Of a stretch of DNA of 58,152 bases, positions 28,134 to 38,443 are shown in pieces (within the stretch, counting starts at the first letter, position 1; the number at the start of each line of letters is the position of its first letter). The stretch lies in assembly GCF_030812215.1 (NCBI RefSeq), contig NZ_JAUSSG010000018.1, positions 1-58,152 of the forward strand, given 5' to 3'. Origin of the DNA: Variovorax boronicumulans. GTDB lineage: Bacteria > Pseudomonadota > Gammaproteobacteria > Burkholderiales > Burkholderiaceae_C. The translations under genes and the position numbers were made by a program. The notes below the pieces were generated by a model, which saw only the letters and a list, made by a program, of their open reading frames with translations, did no database searches and was not told where the DNA came from.

Positions 28134-29171
28134 TCAGAGACCCGCGCTCTTCAGTCGCGCGGCCTGCTCCTGGTAGAGCTGCACCGGCTTCTTCTCGAAC
28201 AGCGTCCACAGCCCAATGTAGGTCAGGCCGAAGAGCTGGTTGACCTCGTCCAGGTGGTTCTGGCGGTAGTCGCCCAGGTGCGTGCCGAGGCGCGTGGAGC
28301 ACACGGCCAGCAGGCCGTCGTTGGTCTCGCTCCCGAAGGCGACGAGGCTCAGCCCGCCCATGGCCACGTCGCTCGCGTCGAGCGCGTTGGTGAGCGGCTG
28401 CACGCCGGACCACGAGTAGTAGCGCACGCCGTTCACCTCGGCCGGCCCGCTCTTCACGTCGCACGAAGAACCGGGGGCCGGGCGGCCTTGCGGAAACTTC
28501 TTGTCGAAGGCCGCGCCGCCCACCGTGGTGAGCGAATTGAGCGCGTTCAGCGGCACCTCGGGCAGCTCGCTCGGGTCCTTGCCCGAGATGGCGCCCAGCA
28601 GCAGCATCGCGAGCCGCAGCGTCTCCGCGACCACCGCCTCGGTGGCGCTGCCCTCGGGGATCTTGCGCAAGAGGTCCGCCACCTTGGAGCCGCCGTTGGC
28701 CCCGCCCACGGAGGTGACCGAGGCGACCAGCCCGGGCTCCACCGCCGCCACGTAGCGCGCGGTGGGCGCGCCCTGCGAATGGCCGACGAGGTTGAACTTG
28801 AGCGACGGGTTGCCCGAGAGCGCCCGCAGGTTCTTCAGTTCCTGGATCAACTGCTCGCCGCGGATTTCGGAGCTGTTGGCGCCCGAGACCTGTGCCACGT
28901 AAACCTTCGCGCCCGCGCCGGCCAGGCTCTCGGGGATGCGATAGAAGTAGTCGATGCCCAGCACGTTGTCGAAGCCGAACAGGCCGTGCACCAGCACGAT
29001 CGGGTTCTTCGTCTTCGCCTCGCTGGACGTCACCCGGGCTTGGACCTGCGTGGGGGTGTCGGTGATGGCCGCCTGGCTCAGGGTTGTCGTCCCCACGAGG
29101 CTGAAGAGCAGTGCGGCGCAGACCGGACGGGCGGCGAGGCGCAGCAGCCTCGAATTCCTCTTTCTTGGCAT
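28134..29171 (-). CDS. Secreted triacylglycerol lipase (subfamily I.1/I.2-like)
   Basis: This alpha/beta hydrolase has 345 aa and a signal peptide ending near TLSQA-AIT. The oxyanion region is VLVHGLFGFDN near residue 58. The nucleophile serine is in GHSQGAPTARYVA near residue 132. The catalytic Asp lies in NDGLLAVCS and the His in QNHLDEVN near the C-terminus. Two cysteines can form the disulfide typical of Lif-dependent lipases. The gene is followed by its chaperone. It should hydrolyse long-chain triglycerides outside the cell after type II export. A 12-bp palindrome lies 31 bases upstream. Confidence 0.93.
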   Translation of the reverse strand: MPRKRNSRLLRLAARPVCAALLFSLVGTTTLSQAAITDTPTQVQARVTSSEAKTKNPIVLVHGLFGFDNVLGIDYFYRIPESLAGAGAKVYVAQVSGANSSEIRGEQLIQELKNLRALSGNPSLKFNLVGHSQGAPTARYVAAVEPGLVASVTSVGGANGGSKVADLLRKIPEGSATEAVVAETLRLAMLLLGAISGKDPSELPEVPLNALNSLTTVGGAAFDKKFPQGRPAPGSSCDVKSGPAEVNGVRYYSWSGVQPLTNALDASDVAMGGLSLVAFGSETNDGLLAVCSTRLGTHLGDYRQNHLDEVNQLFGLTYIGLWTLFEKKPVQLYQEQAARLKSAGL

Positions 29172-29201
29172 ATGTTCATTCCTTTGTTTTCAGATAAAAA
29201 C

Positions 29202-29213
29202 ACGAACGTTCGT
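29202..29213. promoter_or_regulatory. 12-bp palindrome upstream of the lipase operon
   Basis: ACGAACGTTCGT is a perfect palindrome 31 bases before the lipase ATG, continuing as TCTTCGACGAA. This shape is common for TetR-family operators. It also lies between the lipase operon and the divergent metH leader, so either could be its target. No regulator gene is adjacent. Confidence 0.35.
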
Positions 29214-29314
29214 TCTTCGACGAATTGCGCGCCCGCATTCTGTGGGGGGGGCCCGCGGGGCCAAACTAGGACTTTCCCGCGGCTCGTGGCGAACGACCTT
29301 AAAATACATCCCCT

Positions 29315-29382
29315 CCCAAGGAGCGTTGCAGCGGTCCGCCAGGCGGGCCGTCAGGCTTGGGATCTCAAAACGACGCTCGCCT
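29315..29382 (+). promoter_or_regulatory. SAH riboswitch (S-adenosylhomocysteine), leader of metH part 2
   Basis: The sequence has the conserved core GGAGCGTTGC, then TCAGGCTTGGG. P1 forms from CCCAAG (29315-29320) and CTTGGG (29356-29361). An internal hairpin pairs 29332-29340 with 29342-29350. The pseudoknot pairs GAGCGTTG (29321-29328) with CGACGCTC (29371-29378). This matches the known SAH riboswitch class, which turns on methyl-cycle genes when S-adenosylhomocysteine rises. A TAAAAT box at 29300-29305 could be the -10 element. The metH ATG is 26 bases downstream. Confidence 0.88.
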
Positions 29383-29407
29383 GTCCGTTCCTTTCGCAGG
29401 TGAGCCC

Positions 29408-32155
<2,748 letters not shown>

Positions 32156-32207
32156 ACCTGCCGGCCGGCCTGGCCGACCGGCACCGGGAGTTGTTATTCA
32201 GAAGCTG

Positions 32208-34010
32208 ATGTTTGCAGCCGCGCACTACGCGGCACTCGTGGTTTTCGTCGTCAGCTGCTGGGGATGGGGGCGCGGCGTGCTGGCTCGCCTGGCGCCGCCG
32301 TCGCGCCGCGATGGCTGGCTCGAAGCCGCCGTGGCGGTCGCACTCGGCGTCGGCCTCTTCATCTGCGCGTTCCAGGTGCTGGCGATCTTCGGCGTGTTCA
32401 AGCTCGGCGCCACGCTGGCGGTGATTGCTGCCGGCGTCGTCGTGGCGGCGCTGCAGTTGCCTTCCTGGCTGCGTGAGCGCCGCATCCTGAGCGCAAGCGC
32501 CGTCGCGGTGCCGTGGACCTACTTCGACCGCATCGCGATGGTCGCACTGGTGCTTGTCGCGCTGCCCGCGCTGGTCGCCCCGCTCGCCCCCCCGGCCGCC
32601 TTCGACGAGCTGATGTACCACCTGCCCTATGCGCGCGAAGTCGCGCAGCAGGGCTCGCTCGGCATCCACGAGTGGCTGCGCTACCCCTGGTTTCCGTACA
32701 ACTACAACCTGCTCTACGCCGCAGCCCTGCAAGTGGGCGACGACGTCCTGCCGCACTTTCTGAACGCGCTGGCGGGCGGCCTCTCGGTGGCGATGATCTA
32801 TCGCCTCGGCATGCTGCATGCCAACCGGCTCACCGCCTGCATCGGCGCGGCGATCTGGCTGGGGCTCGGCGACTATTCGAATGCGCTGATCGACATGGGC
32901 GTGGCGCTCTTCGTGCTCACAGCCTGCGTGTCGCTGTGGTGGTGGCGCGAGTCGCAACCCGTGCACAGCGGTATGCGCTGGCTGGGGCTCGCCGCCTTCT
33001 GCCTCGGCGTGGCCGCTGGCTCCAAGTACCAGGCGCTGGTCTTCATGCCGCTGGTGGCGCTCTTCGTCATTTGGCATGAGCGCCGGCCCAAGGCCTGGGC
33101 GCTGGCGTTGCTGTGCTTCCTCATCCCGTGCATCTACTGGTATGCGCGCAACGCCGTCATGACCGGCGACCCGTTCAACCCGATCGGCGCACGCGTGTTC
33201 GGCTTCAGCGAGTGGATTCCGGCCGACTACGTACAGCAACTGGCCGACGTGCGCGATCACGCCGAGATGCCGAACGCGCTGATCTGGTCCGTGTTCCTCG
33301 CGCCCTTCGGCGTGCTGTGGAAGCGCTCGGCCGCGGTGCGTGCCGCGGGCTGGTTCTGCTTCTATTCGCTGGTCGTGTGGGTCGTGACCTCGCGCTACCC
33401 GCGGTATCTGACGGCCTCGTTCCCGCTGCTCGCGATGACGGCGGCCATCGGCTGGCAGGTGCTGTTCGGCTGGATCGCGATGGGCGTGCGCCGCCTGTTC
33501 GGCATGAAGGCGAGCCCCGCGGAAGGCGTGCCCGAGCTCACCAACCGGCGCAGCGCGGCCCGCATCGGCGACTGGGTGGCTGTGCTGCTCCTGGCCGTGC
33601 TGGCAGCGGTGTCGGTGCGGCAAACGGCGGGCAAGGTCGCGATGATCTCGCCCACGCCCGAGACGCGCGAGGCGTTCCTGCGCAAGCACGTGCCGGGCTA
33701 CGCCGTCATGGACTACCTGCGCCGCAACCCCACCGGCCGCGTCTACCAGATCGCGCTTAACGAGGCGATCTACTACGGCCCGAACCCGATCTGGGGCGAC
33801 ACGCTCGGCCCGTGGCGCTATGCCGACTTCCTGCTGCTTGCGCCCGGCGACATGGCGAACAAGCTTGCCAAGCAGGGCTTCACCGCCATCGTCATGCCCG
33901 ACAGCCTGGCGCCGACGCTCGCGACCCGCGCCGGCTTCGACACCCACTTCGCCCCGCTCTTCGCGCAAGATGGCAGCCGGGCCTACCGTATCCTCCCCTC
34001 TGCACCATGA
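32208..34010 (+). CDS. Multi-spanning membrane glycosyltransferase (GT39/ArnT-like fold)
   Basis: This 600-aa protein has about 10-12 hydrophobic segments and an early periplasmic loop APPAAFDELMYHLPYAREVA, resembling the acidic loop of lipid-phosphate-sugar-dependent GT-C enzymes. The start at 32208 (MFAAAHYAAL) was chosen because upstream residues are basic and lie within the metH tail. Its stop overlaps the GT2 start (ATGA). With the GT2 and GtrA that follow, it looks like an undecaprenyl- or polyprenyl-phosphate sugar system decorating lipid, polysaccharide or protein. The acceptor is unknown. Confidence 0.72.
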   Translation: MFAAAHYAALVVFVVSCWGWGRGVLARLAPPSRRDGWLEAAVAVALGVGLFICAFQVLAIFGVFKLGATLAVIAAGVVVAALQLPSWLRERRILSASAVAVPWTYFDRIAMVALVLVALPALVAPLAPPAAFDELMYHLPYAREVAQQGSLGIHEWLRYPWFPYNYNLLYAAALQVGDDVLPHFLNALAGGLSVAMIYRLGMLHANRLTACIGAAIWLGLGDYSNALIDMGVALFVLTACVSLWWWRESQPVHSGMRWLGLAAFCLGVAAGSKYQALVFMPLVALFVIWHERRPKAWALALLCFLIPCIYWYARNAVMTGDPFNPIGARVFGFSEWIPADYVQQLADVRDHAEMPNALIWSVFLAPFGVLWKRSAAVRAAGWFCFYSLVVWVVTSRYPRYLTASFPLLAMTAAIGWQVLFGWIAMGVRRLFGMKASPAEGVPELTNRRSAARIGDWVAVLLLAVLAAVSVRQTAGKVAMISPTPETREAFLRKHVPGYAVMDYLRRNPTGRVYQIALNEAIYYGPNPIWGDTLGPWRYADFLLLAPGDMANKLAKQGFTAIVMPDSLAPTLATRAGFDTHFAPLFAQDGSRAYRILPSAP

Positions 34011-34987
34011 CCGAAGCCGATGACACCGTGAGCCGACGAAGCGCCGCGCCGCGCATAGCCGCGGTCATTCCGTGCTTCAACGAAGCGCTGGCCATCCGCC
34101 AGGTGATCGAGGGCTTCCGCGCCTCGCTGCCGGCCGATGCCGAGATCCATGTCTTCGACAACAACTCGACCGACGACACCGCCGCCGTCGCGCGCGCGGC
34201 CGGCGCCATCGTCACGCATGTGGCGGCGCCGGGCAAGGGCAACGTGGTGCGGCGCATGTTCGCCGACGTGGAGGCCGACATCTACGTGATGGTCGACGGC
34301 GACGCCACCTACGAGACCGCCGCCGCACCGCGGCTGATCCAGCGACTGATCGATGGCAACCTCGACATGGTGGTGGGCAACCGCATCGACGACGGGCAGA
34401 ACGCGCTCACCTACCGCGCCGGCCATCGCCTGGGCAACCGCATGCTCACCGGCGCGGTGGTGCAGCTGTTCGGCGGCGGCCTCACCGACATGCTCTCGGG
34501 CTACCGCGTGTTCTCGCGGCGTTATGCGAAGTCGTTCCCGGCGCTGTCGCGCGGCTTCGAGATCGAGACCGAGCTCACCGTGCACGCGCTGGAACTGCGC
34601 ATGCCCTGGGCCGAGGAAAGCACCGCCTACAGCACGCGCCCCGAGGGCTCGCACAGCAAGCTGTCGACCTATCGCGATGGCTGGCGCATCCTGAAGACCA
34701 TCTGCAAGCTCTTCGTGAGCGAGCGCCCGCTGCAGTTCTTCTCGATCATCGCGGCGTTGCTGGCAGCGGGCGCGATCGCGCTGGTCATCCCGCTCCTCGT
34801 GACCTACATGCACACCGGTCTGGTGCCACGCCTCCCCACCGCGGTGCTGGCCACGGGCGCGATGCTCGCTGCGATGCTGTCGATGGTCTGCGGCGTGGTG
34901 ATGCACGCGGTGACGCTCGGCCGCAGGGAGGCCAAGCGGCTGCGCTATCTGGCGATTCCGGGCGTGCGCAGCTGCAGCACACGATGA
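34007..34987 (+). CDS. Family 2 glycosyltransferase (polyprenyl-phosphate sugar synthase-like)
   Basis: This 326-aa protein has an N-terminal GT-A domain (AAVIPCFNEALAIRQVIEGF near residue 20, DNNSTDD, and VDGDATYE as the metal-binding DxD region) and two C-terminal membrane helices (about 245-300). It resembles dolichol- or undecaprenyl-phosphate glucose/mannose synthases, which load a sugar from a nucleotide donor onto a lipid carrier in the inner membrane. It overlaps both neighbours by 4 bp, so the three products are probably made together. Confidence 0.9.
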   Translation: MTEADDTVSRRSAAPRIAAVIPCFNEALAIRQVIEGFRASLPADAEIHVFDNNSTDDTAAVARAAGAIVTHVAAPGKGNVVRRMFADVEADIYVMVDGDATYETAAAPRLIQRLIDGNLDMVVGNRIDDGQNALTYRAGHRLGNRMLTGAVVQLFGGGLTDMLSGYRVFSRRYAKSFPALSRGFEIETELTVHALELRMPWAEESTAYSTRPEGSHSKLSTYRDGWRILKTICKLFVSERPLQFFSIIAALLAAGAIALVIPLLVTYMHTGLVPRLPTAVLATGAMLAAMLSMVCGVVMHAVTLGRREAKRLRYLAIPGVRSCSTR

Positions 34988-35379
34988 AGCTCGGGCGGGA
35001 GTTCCTGTCGTTCGCCGTGGTGGGCGCGGCGGGCTTCGTGGTCGACGTGGTGGTGCTGTACCTGCTGGCGCCGCTGCTGGGCTGGTATGGCGCGCGGGTG
35101 TTGTCTTTCCTCGCGGCTGCAACGGCGACCTGGGCGCTGAACCGGCGCTACACCTTCAGCGCCCGGAGCGCCAATGTCTCCGTGCTGCGCGAGTATCTCG
35201 GCTATCTCGTGACGATGCTGGGTGGCGCCGTCGTCAACTACGGCGCCTATGTGCTCGTGCTGCATTGGGTTGCAGGCGCCTGGGCGCCGGCTGCCGGCGT
35301 GGCGTTGGGGAGCTGCGCGGGACTGGTCGTGAACTTCCTGTCCGCGCGCTACCTGGTGTTCAAGCCGCCGCGTCCCTGA
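34984..35379 (+). CDS. GtrA-family membrane protein (putative lipid-linked sugar flippase)
   Basis: This 131-aa protein has four transmembrane helices. Family blocks are FLSFAVVGAAGFVVDVVVLY and the central ATWALNRRYTF, with NFLSARYLVF at the C-terminus. GtrA proteins are thought to flip polyprenyl-phosphate sugars to the periplasm. It completes the coupled GT39-like/GT2/GtrA trio. Its end faces the enamidase gene end with 21 bases between. Confidence 0.92.
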   Translation: MKLGREFLSFAVVGAAGFVVDVVVLYLLAPLLGWYGARVLSFLAAATATWALNRRYTFSARSANVSVLREYLGYLVTMLGGAVVNYGAYVLVLHWVAGAWAPAAGVALGSCAGLVVNFLSARYLVFKPPRP

Positions 35380-35400
35380 GGCGCAGCGGCGGGGCGGGCG

Positions 35401-36600
35401 TCAATGCGAGCCCGACACCACCACCGGAATCTCGGTCGCAGGCGGCGTGTTGCGGCTGCGGCCGCAGCGCACGATGCCGTCGATCATCACCATGCCCACG
35501 CCCGGGATGTCGCCCAGCTGCACGCTTTCGAGCAGGCCCGGCGCGGGCGAGTGCTGCGCGCGGTCCATGAAGACGAAGTCGGCATCGCGGCCCACTTCGA
35601 TCAGGCCGCAGTTGAGCTTGCGGATCTTCGCCGTGTTGCCCGTGGCGAAGCAGAACACCAACTCGGCCGGAATATTCGCGATGGACGACAGCATTGCCAC
35701 CATGCGCAGGATGCCCAGCGGCTGGACGCCCGAGCCCGCAGGGCCGTCGGTGCCCAGGATCACGCGGTGCGGGCACTTCAGTTCGAGCGCGGCCTTCGCC
35801 GCCGCGATGGCAACCTTCTCATTGCCGTTGTGCACGATCTCGATGGCGCGCGACGATTTCTCGCACAGCTCGCACACATGCGCCTCGGGCAGCGAGGTGT
35901 GGCCGCCGTTGATGTGGCCGATGATGTCGGCGTCGGCTTCGAGCACCACGTCCTTGTCGATCAGGCCCGAGCCCGGGATCGACGGACCGCCCGTGTGGAT
36001 CGTGCTCTGGATGCCGTACTTGCGCGCCCAGGCCACCATTTCCTTGGCCTCGTAGCCGGCCTTCACCGAGCCCAGGCCCACTTCGCCCAGCAGGCCCACG
36101 CCGGCTTCGGCGAGTTCCTTGAAGTCGCTCTCGACCATGCCTTTCTCGATGACGGGCGCACCGGCAAGAACCTTCACCCCGCCGGGGCGGAAGTTGTCGA
36201 ACGCACGCTGCGCGGTGATGGCCAATGCCTTCAGGCCCACGATGTCCTTGGGGCGGCCGGGCAGGTGCACTTCGCCGGCCGAGATCATGGTGGTCACGCC
36301 GCCGTTCATCGTCGAATCGATCCAGCCGATCTGGCCCTGGCGCGGTGTCCAGTCGCCGAACACCGGGTGCACGTGGCTGTCGATGAGGCCGGGCGCAACG
36401 CAGGTCTTCTTCGCATCGATGACGGTCTTGGCGCCTTCGAGGTCGCAGTCCTTTTCCTTGCCGACCGCGACGATCAGGCCGTCGTTCACCACGATGGTGT
36501 CGGCGTCCAGGATGGGCTTGTCGATGTCGCCCGAGAGCAGGAGCCCGATGTTCTTTATGACGACCTTGCCCGACTTTGCGCCGGCTGCGATTTCTGCCAT
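35401..36600 (-). CDS. Enamidase-like amidohydrolase (nicotinate ring opening)
   Basis: This 399-aa metal-dependent amidohydrolase has the HxH motif in LIDSHVHPVFGDW near residue 75, later metal ligands in STIHTGGPS and GHINGGHTS, and the catalytic Asp in ILGTDGPAGSG. The pattern resembles enamidase of Eubacterium barkeri, which hydrolyses 1,4,5,6-tetrahydro-6-oxonicotinate to 2-formylglutarate plus ammonia. The assignment rests on that resemblance plus the divergently transcribed 6-hydroxynicotinate reductase gene nearby. It overlaps the TetR gene by 46 bp and ends the operon fpr-tetR-ena. A different cyclic amide substrate is possible. Confidence 0.78.
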   Translation of the reverse strand: MAEIAAGAKSGKVVIKNIGLLLSGDIDKPILDADTIVVNDGLIVAVGKEKDCDLEGAKTVIDAKKTCVAPGLIDSHVHPVFGDWTPRQGQIGWIDSTMNGGVTTMISAGEVHLPGRPKDIVGLKALAITAQRAFDNFRPGGVKVLAGAPVIEKGMVESDFKELAEAGVGLLGEVGLGSVKAGYEAKEMVAWARKYGIQSTIHTGGPSIPGSGLIDKDVVLEADADIIGHINGGHTSLPEAHVCELCEKSSRAIEIVHNGNEKVAIAAAKAALELKCPHRVILGTDGPAGSGVQPLGILRMVAMLSSIANIPAELVFCFATGNTAKIRKLNCGLIEVGRDADFVFMDRAQHSPAPGLLESVQLGDIPGVGMVMIDGIVRCGRSRNTPPATEIPVVVSGSH

Positions 36601-37331
36601 TTCGTGGTGTCCTCGTCGTGGGGTGGGGTGTTGTCTTGTTCCTGGGCGTCGTCCGCACGCACGGTGCGCAGCAGCGTCTCGATCACGAAGTCTTCCCAGT
36701 GCGTGATCGCCTCCGGCGACTCCAGCGGCTCGCCGAGGAAGGCGGTGAGCGTGTGCCGGTTGGAGGTGTAGAAATAACCGGTGGACGCGATCAGCAGGTA
36801 GATGTCGCGCGCCACCAGGTCCTTGCGGAACAGGCCCTGCGCCGAACCGCTCGCCAGGATTTCCGCAATGATGGCCACCGCCCGCGACGAATATTCGCGC
36901 GCCCTGAGCGACTTGGAGATGTGCCGGCCCTTGTGCAGGTTCTCGGTGTTCAGCAGCGTCACGAACTCGGGGTTCTTGCGGTAGTAGCCGAGCACGAAGC
37001 GGATGACTTCGGTGAGCGCCTCCACGGGGCGCGAGGCATCGAGCGCGATCGCGGCCTCGGCATCGTCCATGCGCTGGTAGATGCCTTCGAGCACCGCGAT
37101 GAAGAGGCCTTCCTTGCTGCCGAAGTAGTAGTAGATCATCCGGTCGTACGACTTGGCAGCCTTGGAGATTTTCTCCACGCTGCCGCCGTCGTAGCCGTAC
37201 TTGGCGAATACCTTGGTCGCCGACTTCAGGATGCTGTCGCGCGTGGCCTGGGCGGCCGCCTCGCGCACGCCGGTGCGGCGCTGGGGCTTGGTTGCCTTGC
37301 TTGTTTTCGAGGCGGTGCGGCTGTCGGCCAT
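36555..37331 (-). CDS. TetR-family regulator of the nicotinate cluster
   Basis: This 258-aa product has a lysine/arginine-rich N-terminal tail, the TetR helix-turn-helix (ILKSATKVFAKYGYDGGSVE, KSYDRMIYYYFGSKEGLF, about residues 35-80), a helical ligand domain and an unusual polar Gln/Ser/Arg-rich tail. The tail overlaps the enamidase start by 46 bp. It starts 21 bases after the fpr stop. Its place within the catabolic operon suggests it binds the repeats at 38293-38347 and senses a pathway compound. That is inference. Confidence 0.9.
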   Translation of the reverse strand: MADSRTASKTSKATKPQRRTGVREAAAQATRDSILKSATKVFAKYGYDGGSVEKISKAAKSYDRMIYYYFGSKEGLFIAVLEGIYQRMDDAEAAIALDASRPVEALTEVIRFVLGYYRKNPEFVTLLNTENLHKGRHISKSLRAREYSSRAVAIIAEILASGSAQGLFRKDLVARDIYLLIASTGYFYTSNRHTLTAFLGEPLESPEAITHWEDFVIETLLRTVRADDAQEQDNTPPHDEDTTKWQKSQPAQSRARSS

Positions 37332-37352
37332 CGTGCGCGCGGCGTCCCTGGC

Positions 37353-38126
37353 TTACTTTTCTGCGAAGGCGCGTTCGACGACGAAGTCACCCGGCGTCGA
37401 GGTGTTGCCTTCCTTGAAGCCGCGCTTCTCCAGGATGTGCTTCAGGTCCACCAGCAGGCCGGGGCTGCCGCACAGCATGACGCGGTCTTCCTCGACGTTG
37501 AGCGGCGGCAGGCCCAGGTCGTCGGTGAGCTTGTTGCTCTCGATCAGGTCGGTGATGCGGCCCTGGTTGCGGAATTCTTCGCGCGTGACGGTCGGGTAGT
37601 AGAGCAGCTGCTTTTCGATCATCTCGCCCAGGATTTCGTGCTTGGGCAGGTGGTCGGTCACGAGGTCGTGATAGGCCAGCTCGTCGACCTGGCGCACGCC
37701 GTGCACCAGGATGACCTGCTCGAACTTCTCGTAGGTGTCGGGGTCGCGGATGATGCTCATGAACGGTGCGAGGCCGGTGCCCGTGCCGAAGAGGTACAGG
37801 CGCTTGGCGGGCAGCGTGTAGTCGATCAGCAGCGTGCCGGTGGGTTTGCGACCCACGATGATGGTGTCGCCCACCTGGATGTGCTGCAACTTCGAGGTGA
37901 GCGGGCCGTCTTCCACCTTGATGCTCAGGAACTCGAGGTGCTCCTCGTAGTTCGGGCTCACGATGCTGTAGGCGCGCAGCAGGGGCTTGTTGTTGACCTT
38001 CAGGCCGATCATCGTGAAATGGCCGTTCGAGAAGCGCAATGCCGGGTCGCGCGTGGTGGTGAAGGTGAACAGGCGGTCGGTCCAGTGGTGGACGCTCAGG
38101 ACGCGTTCTTCGCTGAATGCACTCAT
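37353..38126 (-). CDS. fpr: Ferredoxin-NADP reductase
   Basis: This 257-aa FAD enzyme exchanges electrons between NADPH and ferredoxin or flavodoxin. The FAD motif is LLRAYSIVSP near residue 50, the NADP motif is GTGTGLAPFMSII near residue 110, and the C-terminus FVVERAFAEK is typical of bacterial Fpr. The start at 38126 gives the standard N-terminus (SAFSEERVLSVHHWTDRLF); the longer open frame is not supported. It heads the leftward operon divergent from the 6-hydroxynicotinate reductase gene. The E. barkeri reductase uses reduced ferredoxin, so this enzyme may regenerate it. No ferredoxin gene is in the window. Confidence 0.94.
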   Translation of the reverse strand: MSAFSEERVLSVHHWTDRLFTFTTTRDPALRFSNGHFTMIGLKVNNKPLLRAYSIVSPNYEEHLEFLSIKVEDGPLTSKLQHIQVGDTIIVGRKPTGTLLIDYTLPAKRLYLFGTGTGLAPFMSIIRDPDTYEKFEQVILVHGVRQVDELAYHDLVTDHLPKHEILGEMIEKQLLYYPTVTREEFRNQGRITDLIESNKLTDDLGLPPLNVEEDRVMLCGSPGLLVDLKHILEKRGFKEGNTSTPGDFVVERAFAEK

Positions 38127-38292
38127 ACGGAACTCAAGAGTTGGTTGGTAACAGGGGAGGGATTGGCTGAGCCGAGATGCACACCCTTGGGGCGTGAGAC
38201 GTCGGCCGGCTCCGAACCCTCCATTGTCGTTGGTCGTAAAAACCCCGATGAACATCGCGAGAAAACACCATTGCAAGCATCGGGCCTGTTTG

Positions 38293-38347
38293 CTACATTG
38301 ATCTTCAATGTAGTGAATGCAACATGAAAGTGTAGGGAATGCTACAC
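38293..38347. promoter_or_regulatory. Operator array in the divergent nicotinate control region
   Basis: Two inverted repeats lie close together. At 38293-38313, arms CTACATTGA and TCAATGTAG surround TCT. At 38330-38347, arms GTGTAG and CTACAC surround GGAATG. In addition TGTAGTGAATGCAACA (38309) and TGTAGGGAATGCTACA (38331) form a direct repeat with 22-bp period, 14 of 16 bases equal. The array sits about 100-150 bases before the reductase ATG and 165-220 before fpr. The rest of the 317-base gap (38127-38443) shows no ORF or other clear signal. It probably binds the TetR product. Confidence 0.72.
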
Positions 38348-38443
38348 AAACGGCAGGCGACGCACAAGCGGGCAGGCGGCACGTTTGTTGCAAACCTCGC
38401 CAGACCGGATTGCCCATACACATACCGCCACGAGATCGCCCCG

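Noticed and set aside
35401..36600. Calling the amidohydrolase an imidazolonepropionase or dihydroorotase
   Set aside because: The window already has a clear hutI, and the metal-motif surroundings and clustering with 6-hydroxynicotinate reductase fit enamidase better.
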